A stretch of 64,000 bases of DNA from Rhodanobacter sp. A1T4 (GCF_014207185.1 NZ_JACHCP010000004.1:248001-312000); one strand, 5' to 3'; numbered from the stretch's first letter, positions 43,330 through 55,319 are shown. A program made the numbers and translations. Notes: generated from the sequence alone by a model not told the origin.

Positions 43330-44744
43330 TGCTTTTGAATACCATCGCGATGTGGACTCACGGCCGCCTGCTCGGCGCGGATACCGCGAGTACGGATATC
43401 AAAATCAGTGGCGTAGCCATCGATACGCGCAAGGTTGTGCCAGGGGATCTGTTCGTCGCCATCAAAGGCGAGCACGCCGACGGTCACGATTACCTCGCCG
43501 ATGCCGCCGCGCGTGGGGCCGTGGCTGCGCTGGTCACACGCACGATCGAGGGCGCGCTGCCGCAGGTGCTGGTGAAGGACTCCACGCTGGCATTGGGCGA
43601 TCTGGCCAGCGCTGTACGCGCGCAGCACCACGTGCGGGTGGCCGGCATCACCGGTTCCAACGGCAAGACTACGGTGAAGACGCTCACTGCATCGATCCTT
43701 TCACGCCACGGCCGCACTCACGTCAGCTCGGGCAATTACAACAACGAACTGGGCCTGCCACTGACTCTGCTGTCGATGCCGCAGGACACGCAATTTGCGG
43801 TGCTCGAGATGGGCGCAGGCAAGCCGGGCGACATAGATTACCTCGCTGCCATTGCACGGCCCGATGTTGGCCTCGTCACTCTCATTGCGCCGGCGCATCT
43901 TGAACGGATGGGCAGTATCGAAGGCGTGGCGGAAACCAAGGGTGCGCTGTATCAGGCGCTACCCGCTGACGGCGTCGCCATCATCAATGCCGATGATGCC
44001 TTTGCCAGTTTCTTTGCCGGGCTGGTCGGCTCGCGCAAGGTGCTGCGCTTCGGGCTTGATCATAAGGCTGACGTTGGCGCCGACATTCTCGATCAGGGCA
44101 TCGATGGTTCGCGCTTTGTACTCAGCACGCCGCAGGGCGATGCCGAAGTGTCGCTGCCCCTCCCTGGCCGCCACAACATAGCCAACGCGCTGGCTGCTGC
44201 CGCTGTTGCTCTGGCGCTGGAGGTTCCGTTGGACACCATCGTCATCGGATTGGAGCAGGTCAGCGGTGTGTCAGGCCGGCTGCGGCGCATCACGACGCGC
44301 GGTGGCTGGACCTTGATTGACGATAGCTACAACGCCAATCCCAGTTCGATGATGGCGGCGATCGACACCTTGCTGCTGGCTCACGGCGAACGCTGGTTGG
44401 TGTTGGGCGACATGGCTGAACTCGGAACCGATGCCCGGGCGCTGCATGCGGGTATCGGCCAGCGCGCGCGCGACAGCGGTGTCGATCGCCTGTTTGCGGT
44501 GGGTCCTCTGAACGCAGCTACCGTTGAAGCATTTGGTGCGCAAGGCGAGCACTTCGCTGACAAGGTATCCCTGATCGCTGCACTCAAGAATCAACTGCAC
44601 GACGGCGTGACCTGCCTGATCAAGGGTTCACGATCCGCGGGCATGGAACAGGTCGTTGCCGCGCTGGGCGATCGCGCTGATGCCAGTACGCAACACGCTC
44701 ACACGGAAGACACCAACAAAGGGAGGGCATCCGATGTTGCTTGA
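43326..44744 (+). CDS. murF: UDP-MurNAc-pentapeptide synthetase (D-Ala-D-Ala adding)
   Basis: 472-residue Mur ligase. P-loop [39 protein letters not shown], and [15 protein letters not shown], all MurF hallmarks. The start overlaps the murE stop by four bases; the C-terminus overlaps mraY by 11 bases and is hydrophilic. Confidence 0.96.
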   Translation: MMLLNTIAMWTHGRLLGADTASTDIKISGVAIDTRKVVPGDLFVAIKGEHADGHDYLADAAARGAVAALVTRTIEGALPQVLVKDSTLALGDLASAVRAQHHVRVAGITGSNGKTTVKTLTASILSRHGRTHVSSGNYNNELGLPLTLLSMPQDTQFAVLEMGAGKPGDIDYLAAIARPDVGLVTLIAPAHLERMGSIEGVAETKGALYQALPADGVAIINADDAFASFFAGLVGSRKVLRFGLDHKADVGADILDQGIDGSRFVLSTPQGDAEVSLPLPGRHNIANALAAAAVALALEVPLDTIVIGLEQVSGVSGRLRRITTRGGWTLIDDSYNANPSSMMAAIDTLLLAHGERWLVLGDMAELGTDARALHAGIGQRARDSGVDRLFAVGPLNAATVEAFGAQGEHFADKVSLIAALKNQLHDGVTCLIKGSRSAGMEQVVAALGDRADASTQHAHTEDTNKGRASDVA

Positions 44745-45834
44745 ACTATCGGATTGGATGGCCCGGCATTTCACCGCCCCCCATCTTTTCCAGTACATCA
44801 CCTTCCGTACGATCATGGCTGCGCTTACCGCGCTGGCAACGTCACTGCTGTTCGGTCCGGCGCTGATCCGAAAACTGGCTGCGTTGAAGGCAGGGCAGGT
44901 GGTTCGCACCGACGGTCCGCAGACGCATCTGGTCAAGGCCGGTACGCCTACGATGGGTGGCGTGATGGTGCTGCTCTCGGTCGTTGTCGCCACCCTGCTG
45001 TGGGCCGACTTGCACAATCGCTACGTGTGGACGGTGCTCGCGGTGATGCTGGCTTACGGTGCGATCGGTTTCTACGACGATTACCGCAAGCTAGTGCTGA
45101 AGGACAGTCGTGGCCTGGCCAGTCGCTGGAAGTATTTCTGGCAGTCGGTGTTCGGTGTCGGTGCAGCACTATTCCTCTATTACAGCGCGCCGCATGCGGT
45201 GGGTACCTTGCCGGTTGCGGAGACCGCGCTGTACGTGCCGGTGTTCAAGCACGTGGTAATTCCAATGGGCTTGTTCTTCGTCGTACTGACGTACTTCATG
45301 ATCGTCGGCTTCTCCAACGCGGTGAACCTTACCGACGGCCTAGACGGTCTGGCGATCATGCCGACTGTACTGGTGTCAGGCGCGTTGGGCGTATTCGCTT
45401 ACCTCGCCGGTAACAAATTATTTTCCGAATATCTCGGCATTCCGTCGATTCCCGGCGCCGGTGAGCTGGCCGTCTTTTGCGGTGCATTGTCCGGTGCGGG
45501 CCTCGGATTCCTTTGGTTCAACACGTATCCGGCGCAAGTGTTCATGGGCGATGTCGGCGCGCTGGCGATGGGCGCGGCGCTTGGCTGTGTGGCGGTGATC
45601 GTGCGGCAGGAAATCGTGCTGCTGATCATGGGCGGCGTGTTCGTGATGGAAACCGTGTCGGTGATGCTGCAGGTGGCCAGTTTCAAGATGACTGGCAAGC
45701 GCATCTTCCGCATGGCGCCGATCCATCACCACTTCGAATTGAAGGGCTGGCCCGAGCCCCGCGTCATCGTGCGTTTCTGGATCATCAGCGTCGTGCTGGT
45801 GCTCGTCGGTCTTGCCACGTTGAAGGTGCGCTGA
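44734..45834 (+). CDS. mraY: Phospho-MurNAc-pentapeptide translocase
   Basis: 366 residues, about ten membrane helices. Makes lipid I. Conserved [14 protein letters not shown] (catalytic Asp pair), [13 protein letters not shown] and the HHHFEL loop near the C-terminus. The ATG at 44734 lies inside murF, after a GGGAGGG site. Confidence 0.96.
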   Translation: MLLELSDWMARHFTAPHLFQYITFRTIMAALTALATSLLFGPALIRKLAALKAGQVVRTDGPQTHLVKAGTPTMGGVMVLLSVVVATLLWADLHNRYVWTVLAVMLAYGAIGFYDDYRKLVLKDSRGLASRWKYFWQSVFGVGAALFLYYSAPHAVGTLPVAETALYVPVFKHVVIPMGLFFVVLTYFMIVGFSNAVNLTDGLDGLAIMPTVLVSGALGVFAYLAGNKLFSEYLGIPSIPGAGELAVFCGALSGAGLGFLWFNTYPAQVFMGDVGALAMGAALGCVAVIVRQEIVLLIMGGVFVMETVSVMLQVASFKMTGKRIFRMAPIHHHFELKGWPEPRVIVRFWIISVVLVLVGLATLKVR

Positions 45835-47075
45835 TGTTTGACTTCGACACTACGCAGGCAAAACGCCGCGAAGGTCCACGCGGCCGTTTCGACATGCTCC
45901 TTCTGATCGGTTTGATCGGACTGGCCAGCGTGGGCGTGGTGATGGTGACTTCGAGCTCGATCGCGGTAGCCGATAGCCAGCACTTGGGGCAGTTCTATTT
46001 CCTCAAGAAGCACCTGATCTTTCTCAGCCTCGGCATGCTGGCAGCCGGCATGGTGATGCGCACCGAGCTGAAGCTATTCGAGAAGTACGCGTTTCCGCTA
46101 TTGGCCCTTGCCTTCGTCCTATTGCTCGCTGTCTTCGTGCCGCACTTTGGCATGCGCATCAACGGCGCACGGCGCTGGTTGAATCTATTGGTGACCACCT
46201 TCCAGCCGGTGGAAGCGGTAAAGCTCATCCTGGTGATCTACATCGCCAGCTACCTGGTACGTCATCGCGAAAGCGTCGAGACGCGCTTCATGGGCCTGAT
46301 CAAGCCGATTGCCGTTGCCGGCATCATCGTGCTGTTGCTGCTCGCCCAGCCGGACTTCGGCTCGGCCACACTGGTGATTGCGGTGAGCATCGCGATGGTT
46401 TGGCTAGGTGGCGCGCGTCCGGTCTTCCTGTTTTTGATGGGTCTTCCGTTGATGCCGCTGCTGTATGTCGCGGCGACTGGCGAAAGCTATCGCATGAAGC
46501 GACTGACGACGTTCATGCATCCCTGGGATCATCCGTTTGACGACGGCTTTCAGCTGACCCAATCACTCATGGCGATCGGCCGTGGCGAATGGACCGGTGT
46601 CGGTCTGGGTTCCAGCGTGCTGAAGCTGTCATACCTGCCGGAGGCGCATACCGACTTCATTTTCGCGGTGATCGGCGAGGAACTGGGCATGGCCGGCGTG
46701 GTGCTGGTGATGGGCCTGTTCGCGATAGTAGTGGGGCGCGGTCTGTATCTGGGCCTGAAGGGTGTCGAGATTGGCCAGCGGTTTGCGGGCTACGTGGCGT
46801 TTGGTATTTCGCTGATGATCGCGATGCAGGCCATCGTGTCGGTGGGCGTGAATCTCGGCGCGCTGCCAACCAAGGGGCTGACCTTGCCACTGATCAGCTA
46901 CGGTGGCTCATCGATGGCGCTGACTTGCGCGATGGCCGGCGTGCTGCTGCGCGCGACGTTTGAGATCAATCGCGCGCTCGACGCGCGCGAAGTGCGCAAT
47001 CGCATGTCATTGGCGGCGTCAGCACCTGATGCGAATGTTGCCGTCATTCACCCGGGCGAGGCAATGGCCGCATGA
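45834..47075 (+). CDS. ftsW: Septal peptidoglycan polymerase FtsW
   Basis: 413 residues of the SEDS family, about ten membrane helices. Key segments: NGARRWLNL, QPVEAVKL, LAQPDFGSA (the catalytic Asp region), THTDFIF-type segment as EAHTDFIFAVIGEELG, and LPLISYGGSSM. Partner of FtsI. Start shares a base with the mraY stop (TGATG). Confidence 0.96.
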   Translation: MFDFDTTQAKRREGPRGRFDMLLLIGLIGLASVGVVMVTSSSIAVADSQHLGQFYFLKKHLIFLSLGMLAAGMVMRTELKLFEKYAFPLLALAFVLLLAVFVPHFGMRINGARRWLNLLVTTFQPVEAVKLILVIYIASYLVRHRESVETRFMGLIKPIAVAGIIVLLLLAQPDFGSATLVIAVSIAMVWLGGARPVFLFLMGLPLMPLLYVAATGESYRMKRLTTFMHPWDHPFDDGFQLTQSLMAIGRGEWTGVGLGSSVLKLSYLPEAHTDFIFAVIGEELGMAGVVLVMGLFAIVVGRGLYLGLKGVEIGQRFAGYVAFGISLMIAMQAIVSVGVNLGALPTKGLTLPLISYGGSSMALTCAMAGVLLRATFEINRALDAREVRNRMSLAASAPDANVAVIHPGEAMAA

Positions 47076-48145
47076 CCGCTTCCGCGCCTGTGCTGATCAT
47101 GGCCGGTGGCACCGGTGGCCACATTTTCCCAGGCCTCGCGGTGGCCGAGTGTCTGCGCGCGCAGGGCATACCGGTGGTGTGGCTCGGTGCGGTCGGCGGC
47201 ATGGAGACGAAAGTTGTACCGGCACACCAGATCGAACTGCATACGGTGGCGGTCGGTGGCTTGCGGGGCAAAGGCTTGCGTACCCGATTGCTGGCACCGC
47301 TGATGTTGCTGCGCGCGCTGGGCGCCTCGCTGCGGGTGTTGAGCAAAACCAAACCTCGCAGCGTGCTGTCGATGGGTGGCTATGTCGCCGGCCCCGGCGG
47401 CCTCGCGGCATGGTTGTTGCGCCGGCCGCTGCTGGTGCATGAGCAGAATCGCGTGGCGGGATTCACTAATCGCAAGCTGGCGAGCTTGGCCAAACGCGTA
47501 CTGGCGGGTTTCGCAGATGCGTTGCCGAATGCCGAGTGGGTGGGCAATCCGGTACGTGCTTCCATCGCATCGCTACTCGAGCCGGCACAGCGCATCGGCG
47601 CCCGCACCAGCACGCCGCGACTGCTGATACTTGGCGGCAGCCTCGGCGCGCGTGCGCTGAATCTGGCGGTGCCGAAAGCGCTGGCGCAGCTGACGCTGGC
47701 CGAACGTCCGGAAGTGCTGCATCAGTGCGGCAGTCGCGGTCTCGATGAGGCTCGTGCTGCGTATGCGCAAGCCGGTGTCGAAGCCGAAGTCGTGCCCTTC
47801 ATCGATGACATGGCAGGCAGCTACGGCTGGGCCGATCTGGCTGTCTGCCGTGCCGGCGCGCTGACGCTGGCTGAACTCACGGCTGCAGGACTGGGCGCTG
47901 TGCTGGTGCCGTTCCCGCACGCGGTGGACGACCACCAGACGCGCAATGCCGAAGCGCTGGTTGCGATCGGTGCGGCCGAACTGATTCAGGAGCGTGATCT
48001 TGACGCACAGCAACTGGCCCAGCGACTTTCTGCGTTGCTGCATGACCGCGTTCGCGTGACTGCGATGGCTGTCGCCGCGCGCACGCTGGCCAAACCCGAC
48101 GCGGCGCAAGTGATTGCGCGTGCTTGTATGGAGGTCGCCGCATGA
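47072..48145 (+). CDS. murG: Lipid II synthase MurG (GlcNAc transferase)
   Basis: 357-residue GT-B glycosyltransferase: MAGGTGGHIFPGLAVA, HEQNRVAGFTNR, GGSLGARALN, and CRAGALTLAELTAAGLGAVLVPFP for UDP-GlcNAc. Works on the cytoplasmic face of the inner membrane. Four-base overlaps with ftsW and murC. Confidence 0.96.
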   Translation: MTASAPVLIMAGGTGGHIFPGLAVAECLRAQGIPVVWLGAVGGMETKVVPAHQIELHTVAVGGLRGKGLRTRLLAPLMLLRALGASLRVLSKTKPRSVLSMGGYVAGPGGLAAWLLRRPLLVHEQNRVAGFTNRKLASLAKRVLAGFADALPNAEWVGNPVRASIASLLEPAQRIGARTSTPRLLILGGSLGARALNLAVPKALAQLTLAERPEVLHQCGSRGLDEARAAYAQAGVEAEVVPFIDDMAGSYGWADLAVCRAGALTLAELTAAGLGAVLVPFPHAVDDHQTRNAEALVAIGAAELIQERDLDAQQLAQRLSALLHDRVRVTAMAVAARTLAKPDAAQVIARACMEVAA

Positions 48146-49584
48146 CACTGCGCCGCCTGCATGCCCACGAGGATTTGATGAGCACGTTCCGTCGCGTGCA
48201 TTTCATTGGCATTGGTGGTGTGGGCATGAGCGGCATCGCCGAGGTGCTGCACAATCTCGGCTATGCCGTGTCCGGTTCGGATCGGGCCAATTCGCCCACC
48301 GCGCAACGTTTGCAGCAGCTTGGCATCAGCGTGCATGTAGGCCATGCCGCCGAACATATCGGTGATGCCGATGTGGTGGTGACATCAAGCGCGATCAGCA
48401 AGGACAACCCCGAACTGGTCGCTGCACGTGCCGCGCGTGTTCCGGTGATTCCGCGTGCCGAGATGCTGGGCGAACTGATGCGCTTTCGCCGTGGCATCGC
48501 GATCGCCGGCACGCACGGCAAGACCACCACCACCAGCCTCACCGCCAGCGTGCTGGCCGAAGCAGGCTACGACCCGACCTTCGTGATCGGCGGCCAGCTC
48601 AATGCGGCCGGTGCCAACGCACGGCTCGGCACCGGTCAGTATTTGGTAGCGGAAGCTGACGAATCCGATGGCTCGTTCCTGCTGTTGTCGCCGGTGATCG
48701 CGGCGGTCACCAATATCGATGCCGATCATCTGGAAAATTACGGCGGCGATTTCGCACAGGTGAAAAAAGCCTTCGCCGATTTTCTACATCGGTTGCCGTT
48801 CTACGGCCTGGCCGTGTTGTGCGTCGATGATGAGGAAGTGGCTGAGCTGGCCAAGTCCACCACGCGTCGCGTGATGACTTATGGCATCGATACGCCCGAC
48901 GCCGATGTGCGCGCCATCAACATCACCCAGCACGGCTTCGAGATGCACTTCGATGTGGTGTTGCCGGCTCGCGCTGATGCGCTGCCCATGAAGTTGAATC
49001 TGCCTGGTCGACACAATGTGTTGAACGCGCTGGCCGCGGTCACTATCGGCTGGCAGCTCGGTGTGGAAGCCGAGGCGATGGCGCACGCGCTGGAACATTT
49101 CCAGGGCGTCGGTCGACGCTTTCATGCTCGCGGCGAAATCGCGCTCGATCGCGGTAGCGTGCTGCTAGTCGACGACTATGGTCACCACCCGCGTGAACTC
49201 GCCGCGGTATTCGAGGCCGCGCGTGGTGGTTGGCCAAAGCGTCGCCTGGTGGTGGGTTTTCAGCCGCATCGTTACAGCCGCACGCGTGATCTGCTGGATG
49301 ACTTTGCCAATGTGCTGGCGGAAGCCGACGTGCTCGTGCTGACGGATGTCTATCCCGCCGGCGAGGCACCGATTGCTGGCGCCGATGGCCGCGCGCTGGC
49401 GCGTGCGGTGCGCGCACGCGGCAAGGTTGATCCGGTGCTGATCGAGCATCCGCGCGAATTCAAGGACACGTTGCCGACCCTGTTGCGCGACGGCGATCTG
49501 CTGTTGCTGCTCGGCGCGGGCGACATCGGTGCCGCAGCACTGGAGCTATCGCAGGCCGGTGAGCTGAGGACGCATAAATCATGA
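48142..49584 (+). CDS. murC: UDP-MurNAc-L-alanine ligase
   Basis: 480-residue Mur ligase: [18 protein letters not shown]-loop [31 protein letters not shown]. The ATG at 48142 has a GGAGG site and overlaps murG; a second ATG at 48178 begins closer to the usual MurC start but lacks a good site. Confidence 0.96.
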   Translation: MTLRRLHAHEDLMSTFRRVHFIGIGGVGMSGIAEVLHNLGYAVSGSDRANSPTAQRLQQLGISVHVGHAAEHIGDADVVVTSSAISKDNPELVAARAARVPVIPRAEMLGELMRFRRGIAIAGTHGKTTTTSLTASVLAEAGYDPTFVIGGQLNAAGANARLGTGQYLVAEADESDGSFLLLSPVIAAVTNIDADHLENYGGDFAQVKKAFADFLHRLPFYGLAVLCVDDEEVAELAKSTTRRVMTYGIDTPDADVRAINITQHGFEMHFDVVLPARADALPMKLNLPGRHNVLNALAAVTIGWQLGVEAEAMAHALEHFQGVGRRFHARGEIALDRGSVLLVDDYGHHPRELAAVFEAARGGWPKRRLVVGFQPHRYSRTRDLLDDFANVLAEADVLVLTDVYPAGEAPIAGADGRALARAVRARGKVDPVLIEHPREFKDTLPTLLRDGDLLLLLGAGDIGAAALELSQAGELRTHKS

Positions 49585-50552
49585 GTCAGTCAAACCCTAT
49601 GTTTAATAAAATCCGGCGAAACCAGATCACCGACCCAGCCCAGTTCGGCCGTGTTGCCGTGGTGATGGGCGGGAGTTCGGCCGAGCGCGAGGTGTCGCTG
49701 GATTCCGGTCGCGGTGTGTTGGCTGCCCTGAAGGCGCGCGGTGTGGATGCACATGCCATCGACGGCATTCCGGCCTTGCTGGATGCGGTTCGTGCCGGTC
49801 ACTTCGCACGCGTGTTCAATATCCTGCACGGTGCCGGCGGCGAGAACGGCGAGCTGCAGGGCGCGCTGCAGTCGCTCGGCGTGCCGTTTACCGGTTCGGG
49901 CGTGCTCGGTTCGGCGCTGTCGCTGGACAAGATTCGCGCCAAGCAGGTGTGGCAGGCGATCGGCCTGCCGACGCCGCTCTTCAAGGCGTTGCCGCGCGGA
50001 GCGGACATGCATGCCGCCGCGCGCGAGATCGGTTTTCCGCTGGTGGTAAAACCGGCTTGGGAAGGCTCCAGCGTTGGCGTAACGCGCGTTTTTGACGAAA
50101 AGGATCTGGATGCAGCGGTGGCGCTGGCGGCGAAATATCCGGGCGACCTGATGATGGAAACGCTGATCGAAGGCGGCGGTGAATTCACCGTCGGCATTCT
50201 CGATCGGCAGGTGCTTGCCAGCATCCGCATCGTGCCGAAGGGCGAGTACTACGACTACAACGCCAAATACATCGCCGACGATACGCAGTACATCTGCCCT
50301 GGCCTGGATGGCGCCGCCGAGCAGGCACTGCGCGAGTTGTCGCTGCGCGCCTTCGACGCGCTGGCCTGCGCCGGCTGGGGACGCGTTGATGTGATGCGTG
50401 ATGCCGCTGGTCGTAACTGGCTGCTGGAAGTGAATACCGCACCGGGCATGACCTCGCACTCGCTGGTGCCCAAGGCCGCTGCCGAAGCGGGCATCGACTA
50501 TCAAGAGCTTTGTTGGCGCGTACTCGAGACCAGTTTTCGGGAGGGCTCATGA
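49581..50552 (+). CDS. ddlB: D-alanine--D-alanine ligase
   Basis: 323-residue ATP-grasp ligase: [49 protein letters not shown], and the C-terminal [13 protein letters not shown]. It supplies the dipeptide used by MurF. Overlaps murC and ftsQ by four bases. The name ddlB follows its location in the dcw cluster. Confidence 0.95.
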   Translation: MSQSNPMFNKIRRNQITDPAQFGRVAVVMGGSSAEREVSLDSGRGVLAALKARGVDAHAIDGIPALLDAVRAGHFARVFNILHGAGGENGELQGALQSLGVPFTGSGVLGSALSLDKIRAKQVWQAIGLPTPLFKALPRGADMHAAAREIGFPLVVKPAWEGSSVGVTRVFDEKDLDAAVALAAKYPGDLMMETLIEGGGEFTVGILDRQVLASIRIVPKGEYYDYNAKYIADDTQYICPGLDGAAEQALRELSLRAFDALACAGWGRVDVMRDAAGRNWLLEVNTAPGMTSHSLVPKAAAEAGIDYQELCWRVLETSFREGS

Positions 50553-51286
50553 GAGGCACCGTCCGCCTCATCGCCTGGTGCCTGGCCATCGCGTTGGTCG
50601 CGCTACCGATCGTCGGCGTGCTGCGCGGATGGTTTGCGGCCAATCGGTGGCCCGTGACCCAGCTCACCGTGCAGGCGGAGTTCAAACACGTCACTGCGGA
50701 TCAGCTGCGTGCGGTGGTGTTGCCACGACTTGGCAAGGGCTTTTTCGCGCTGGATCTCGATGCGGTGCAGAAAGCGGTCGCCGCGCTGCCTTGGGTCGAG
50801 TCAGTGGAGGCGCGCAAGCGCTGGCCCGACACCTTGTTGCTTCGTATCTATGAGCGTCAGCCATTTGCGCGCTGGAACGACAAGCAGCTGATCAGCCGAC
50901 AAGGTCTGGTATTCGATGCGCCTGGTACGGATGACACCAGCGCGTTGCCGAACCTGCATGGGCCGGACGATCGGCTGGCCGAGGTGGTTAGCTTTTATGC
51001 CGAGACGCACAAGGCCTTCGCCGGTACGCATCTGGAAATCACCGGCGTTGCGCTGACCGAGCGTGGCAGCTGGAGCGTCACCACCGCCAGCGGTGCGCAG
51101 ATCGTGATCGGCGATCGCGACCAGGCTGGCCGTCGGCTGCGCCGCTTCCTCGACGTTTATCCGCAGATGACGGTCGGTCATGCCGACGCCTTCGCCTACG
51201 CCGATCTTCGCTACACCAACGGATTTGCCGTGCGCTGGCCACAACCGCCGATCGCTACCCACGCTGGAGGCCCGACCCGCATATGA
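50549..51286 (+). CDS. ftsQ: Cell division protein FtsQ
   Basis: 245 residues: membrane helix ([20 protein letters not shown]), POTRA domain ([52 protein letters not shown]-type region) and FtsQ beta domain. Start at 50549 with a GGAGGG-like site inside ddl. Bridges the FtsBL complex. Confidence 0.94.
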   Translation: MRGTVRLIAWCLAIALVALPIVGVLRGWFAANRWPVTQLTVQAEFKHVTADQLRAVVLPRLGKGFFALDLDAVQKAVAALPWVESVEARKRWPDTLLLRIYERQPFARWNDKQLISRQGLVFDAPGTDDTSALPNLHGPDDRLAEVVSFYAETHKAFAGTHLEITGVALTERGSWSVTTASGAQIVIGDRDQAGRRLRRFLDVYPQMTVGHADAFAYADLRYTNGFAVRWPQPPIATHAGGPTRI

Positions 51287-51296
51287 GTATCTCCTT

Positions 51297-52529
51297 ATGA
51301 AGCCGCGCAACGACAAACAACTGGTCGTCGGCCTCGATATTGGCACCTCGAAAGTGGTGGCGATTGTCGGTGAGTACGAGCCGGGCGAGCCAATCACCGT
51401 GATCGGCATCGGCACCCATGTGTCGCGTGGCATGAAGCGCGGTTCGGTGGTCGACATCGAATCCACCGTGCATTCGATCCAGCGCGCGGTGGAAGAGGCC
51501 GAGCTGATGGCGGGCTGCGATATCCGCTCGGTGGTTGCATCGATTTCTGGCAGTCATCTGGAGACGCGCAACTCGCATGGCAACGCGGCGATTCGCGACC
51601 GCGAGGTCACCGCAGGCGATCTGGAGCAGGTGCTGGAAGCGGCCAGTGCGGTCGCGATCCCGGCCGATCGCAAGGTCCTATATAAGGAGTCGCAGGAATA
51701 TCGCATCGACGGCCAGGACGGCATTCGCTCGCCAGTCGGCATGAGCGGTGTGCGGCTGGAGGCGAACGTGCATCTGGTCACCGGCGCAGCGGCGGCGGTG
51801 CAGAACATCACCAAGTGCATACAGCGCTGCGGGTTGTCGGTCGACGAGCTGGTGCCTTCGGCGCTGGCCAGTGCCAAGGCCGTGCTGACCGACGACGAGC
51901 GCGAGTTGGGCGTCTGCCTGGTCGATATCGGCGCCGGCACGACCGACATTGCGATCTACACGCAGGGCTCGATCCGTTTCACCGCCTCGCTGCCGATCGG
52001 CGGTGATCAGGTGACCAGCGACATTGCCTATGGTGTGCATACGCCAACGGCGCATGCCGAGGAAATCAAGATCAAGTACGCCTGCGCGCAGACCGGACTG
52101 GCGCATGCCGAGGAGACTATCCAGGTGCCCAGCGTCGGCGATCGACCGCCGCGCCGGCTGGCCCGACAGTCGCTCGCGCAAAGCGTGCAGGCGCGCTACG
52201 AGGAAATCTTCGAGATGGTGCAGGACCAGCTGCGTCGCTCCGGCTACGAGAGCCTGGTCGCTGCCGGCGTGGTGCTGACTGGCGGCGCTTCCAAGATGGA
52301 AGGCGCGCTGGAGCTGGCCGAAGAGATCTTCCACAAGATGGTGCGCATCGGTGTACCGCAGCAGATCAGCGGTCTGGGCGAAGTCGTGGCCAGTCCACTG
52401 CATGCCACCGGCGTTGGTTTGTTGCTGCATGGCGCGCGGTCCGGCGGCATGCGCGTGAGCGGACCAGCCGGCGGCAGTGTCGGCGGCATCGTCGACAAGC
52501 TGCGCGGCTGGATCACCAAGAATTTCTGA
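51297..52529 (+). CDS. ftsA: Cell division protein FtsA
   Basis: 410-residue actin-like membrane tether for FtsZ: VVGLDIGTSKVVAIVGEY, ISGSHLETRNSHG, LVDIGAGTTDIAIY, and the amphipathic membrane-targeting helix GIVDKLRGWITKNF at the C-terminus. The ATG at 51297 has no adjacent ribosome site; a GGAGG lies 26 bases away, spaced for an ATG at 51283 that opens a five-codon frame ending on the ftsA ATG, so re-initiation is possible. Confidence 0.96.
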   Translation: MKPRNDKQLVVGLDIGTSKVVAIVGEYEPGEPITVIGIGTHVSRGMKRGSVVDIESTVHSIQRAVEEAELMAGCDIRSVVASISGSHLETRNSHGNAAIRDREVTAGDLEQVLEAASAVAIPADRKVLYKESQEYRIDGQDGIRSPVGMSGVRLEANVHLVTGAAAAVQNITKCIQRCGLSVDELVPSALASAKAVLTDDERELGVCLVDIGAGTTDIAIYTQGSIRFTASLPIGGDQVTSDIAYGVHTPTAHAEEIKIKYACAQTGLAHAEETIQVPSVGDRPPRRLARQSLAQSVQARYEEIFEMVQDQLRRSGYESLVAAGVVLTGGASKMEGALELAEEIFHKMVRIGVPQQISGLGEVVASPLHATGVGLLLHGARSGGMRVSGPAGGSVGGIVDKLRGWITKNF

Positions 52530-52694
52530 TTTCGAACGACCAGGTTTTTGAACAACAGGTTTTTTTAACAGCAACGTTTTCGGGTGGCGCATGGAGTTGT
52601 CACCCAGGGCGGATGGAACCAGCCCACCACCATGGACCGACAAGGAGTCGCGTTCCCTGGTTACAACGACAACAACTCTTTAGGAGGACGGGAA

Positions 52695-53885
52695 ATGTTT
52701 GAACTCATCGATAAGCTCGCACCAAATGCAGTCATCAAAGTCATCGGCGTAGGCGGTGGCGGCGGCAATGCCGTGGCCCATATGCTCAATGCCAACATCG
52801 AAGGCGTCGAATTCATCGTCGCCAACACCGACGCGCAAGCCATGACCAGCTGCGGCTCGCGCACTCATTTACAGCTGGGCGGCAACGTAACCAAGGGTCT
52901 TGGCGCCGGTGCCAATCCAGAGGTTGGTCGTCAGGCCGCGCTGGAAGATCGTGAACGCATCGAAGCGATGCTTGAAGGTGCCGACATGGTGTTCATCACC
53001 GCCGGCATGGGTGGCGGTACCGGCACTGGCGCGGCGCCAGTGGTGGCGCAGCTGGCCAAGGAAAAGGGCATCCTCACCGTGGCGGTGGTCACCAAGCCGT
53101 TCCCGTTCGAGGGTCGTCGGCGCATGCAGGTCGCCCTGAAGGGCATTGAGGACCTGTCGCAGCATGTCGACTCGTTGATCACTGTGCCCAACGAGAAGCT
53201 GCTCAGCGTGCTGGGTCGCGACGTGACCCTGCTGAACGCGTTCAAGGCAGCCAACGACGTGCTACAGGGCGCCGTGCAGGGTATTGCGGACCTGATCACA
53301 GCTCCTGGCCTGATCAACGTCGACTTTGCCGACGTGCGTACAGTGATGTCCGAAATGGGCCTGGCGATGATGGGCTCGGGCACCGCCCGCGGCGATGACC
53401 GTGCGCAGGCCGCGGCGGAAGCGGCGATCAAGAATCCGCTGCTGGAAGATGTCAACCTCAACGGCGCCTGCGGCATCCTGGTCAATGTTACGGCCGGCAC
53501 CAATCTGACCATGCGCGAGTTCGACGAAATCGGTCGGATCATCCACGACTTCGCCAGCGAAGACGCCACCGTGGTGATTGGTACTTCACTCGATCCGGAC
53601 ATGAAGGACGATGTGCGCGTCACTGTGGTCGCTACTGGCCTCAACCGTGCCGCCGCCTCGCGTCAGCCGATGCGCATGGTCGAAACCCAGCAGGTGCAGA
53701 TGCGTCCACGTCCGGTCGTGCTGCGTACCGGTACGGGTAATGAAGTGGTCGACTATGCCCAGCCGGAAGCGACGACGGTGAGCCACCACGCCCGCGCCGA
53801 TGCGAATGGCGTACCGGCCAAGAGTGCCGAACCGGGCTTCGATTACCTGGATATTCCGGCGTTTCTGCGCCGTCAGGCGGACTGA
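52695..53885 (+). CDS. ftsZ: Cell division GTPase FtsZ
   Basis: 396-residue tubulin-like protein: [14 protein letters not shown], the GTP loop [25 protein letters not shown] (T7 synergy area) and the C-terminal conserved tail [13 protein letters not shown] that binds FtsA. Strong TAGGAGG site before the ATG at 52695; 165 bases separate it from ftsA, room for its own promoter. Confidence 0.98.
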   Translation: MFELIDKLAPNAVIKVIGVGGGGGNAVAHMLNANIEGVEFIVANTDAQAMTSCGSRTHLQLGGNVTKGLGAGANPEVGRQAALEDRERIEAMLEGADMVFITAGMGGGTGTGAAPVVAQLAKEKGILTVAVVTKPFPFEGRRRMQVALKGIEDLSQHVDSLITVPNEKLLSVLGRDVTLLNAFKAANDVLQGAVQGIADLITAPGLINVDFADVRTVMSEMGLAMMGSGTARGDDRAQAAAEAAIKNPLLEDVNLNGACGILVNVTAGTNLTMREFDEIGRIIHDFASEDATVVIGTSLDPDMKDDVRVTVVATGLNRAAASRQPMRMVETQQVQMRPRPVVLRTGTGNEVVDYAQPEATTVSHHARADANGVPAKSAEPGFDYLDIPAFLRRQAD

Positions 53886-54338
53886 GTTTGAAAAGAATCG
53901 CTAAGGAGGCGTGAAATTATTGAACAAATGCCCGTTTAGCTGGTCCATTTGAAATCGCATCTATTGCGCGTGCTTTACGCGAGATAGATGACGACTCGGC
54001 ACGATTTTTGCGCCGAAGTGTGCTGGCTAAGCGTTCGGACTGTTGGTTCGTTCGTGTGCGAGCAGTGACTATGCGTCCGGAGTGGCGCATGGCTGGCAAG
54101 TCAGGTCCTGCCTGAGTTGTTGGTTCGACACCCGTGCCGGATTCCCGTCCCAGGCACGGGCGTTGTGTCGAGATGCTCGATGGTATCGGGAGCAAGGTTC
54201 TGTCTGCTTATTGCCTTCAGATATGAAGGAAGCATGAAGGTTTAATCAGACTGTACGGTATGGTTTGCTATTGCCGCAGGTTAAAACTGTGTTAGCATCC
54301 GCTCCTAATTGGCTGTGCCTACACGGGTACCAACAAAA
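53886..54338 (+). other. ftsZ-lpxC intergenic region
   Basis: 453 bases without a gene. It contains a hairpin at 54125-54170 (TCGACACCCGTGCC pairing with GGCACGGG and TGTCGA; no U-run), possibly an operon end after ftsZ. An AT-richer segment follows, with a candidate lpxC promoter, TTGCCG (54271-54276) and TAGCAT (54293-54298) 16 bases apart. Moderate to weak evidence for both. Confidence 0.45.
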
Positions 54339-55253
54339 ATGATCAAGCAGCGTACGCTCAAAAATATTATCCGGGCTACCGGCGTGGGCCTGCACACAGG
54401 CGACAAGGTCTACATGACCCTGCGGCCTGCAGCGCCAAATACCGGCATTGTGTTTCGCCGCACGGATCTTGAACCGCCGGTCGATATTCGCGCCCGTCAG
54501 GACAACGTTGGCGATACCAGCTGGTCCACCACGCTGGTCAACGGCGAAGCCAAGGTTTCAACCGTCGAGCATCTTCTTTCTGCCATGGCAGGATTAGGCA
54601 TCGACAATGCTTACGTGGACCTTTCAGCGCCGGAAGTTCCGATCATGGACGGCAGTGCCGGTCCCTTCGTATTCCTGCTGCAGTCCGCTGGTATCGAAGA
54701 GCAGAACGTCGCGAAGCGCTTCATCCGCATCAAGAAGCCGGTGAAAGTGCAGGAAGGCGACAAGTGGGCCAGCATCTCGCCCTTCGAAGGTTTCAAGGTC
54801 GGCTTTTCGATCGACTTCAATCATCCGATCATCAGCAAGCGCACCTCGCGCGCCGAGATCGATTTTTCGACAACGTCGTTCGTCAAGGAAGTCAGTCGTG
54901 CACGCACGTTCGGCTTCATGCGCGACATCGAAATGATGCGCGAAAAGAACCTCGCGCTCGGCGGCTCGATGGACAATGCGGTGGTACTCGATGATTACCG
55001 CGTGCTCAACGAAGATGGCCTCCGCTACGAGGACGAGTTCGTCAAGCACAAGATTCTCGATGCGATCGGTGATCTGTACCTGTTGGGTCACAGCCTGATC
55101 GGTGCCTACAGTGCGCACAAGTCCGGCCATGAGCTCAACAACAAGCTTTTACGCACGCTGATGGCTGATGTCACGGCATGGGAAGAAGTGAGCTACCAGG
55201 ATGACCCGGCGACTTCGCCGATCTCCTACGCGCACCCTGCACAGGCCGTTTGA
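54339..55253 (+). CDS. lpxC: UDP-3-O-acyl-GlcNAc deacetylase
   Basis: 304-residue zinc enzyme committing to lipid A synthesis. Start [19 protein letters not shown], zinc ligand in [10 protein letters not shown], catalytic [24 protein letters not shown] with further zinc ligands, and [10 protein letters not shown]. Usual length. The ATG at 54339 follows an A-rich stretch rather than a clear ribosome site. Followed by a terminator. Confidence 0.97.
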   Translation: MIKQRTLKNIIRATGVGLHTGDKVYMTLRPAAPNTGIVFRRTDLEPPVDIRARQDNVGDTSWSTTLVNGEAKVSTVEHLLSAMAGLGIDNAYVDLSAPEVPIMDGSAGPFVFLLQSAGIEEQNVAKRFIRIKKPVKVQEGDKWASISPFEGFKVGFSIDFNHPIISKRTSRAEIDFSTTSFVKEVSRARTFGFMRDIEMMREKNLALGGSMDNAVVLDDYRVLNEDGLRYEDEFVKHKILDAIGDLYLLGHSLIGAYSAHKSGHELNNKLLRTLMADVTAWEEVSYQDDPATSPISYAHPAQAV

Positions 55254-55285
55254 TCCAACTAACGCCTGGAAAACAAGCAAGTTAA

Positions 55286-55319
55286 CCAAAAAGCCACGTC
55301 TTCAGACGTGGCTTTTTGG
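55286..55319. terminator. Intrinsic terminator after lpxC
   Basis: Stem AAGCCACGTCT / AGACGTGGCTT with flanking A and T runs (CCAAA...TTTTTGG), functional in either direction. It serves lpxC and possibly the convergent dciA. Confidence 0.9.

Noticed and set aside
54125-54170. tRNA-like element after ftsZ (GGTTCGA segment)
   Set aside because: No cloverleaf; the bases form a simple long hairpin instead.
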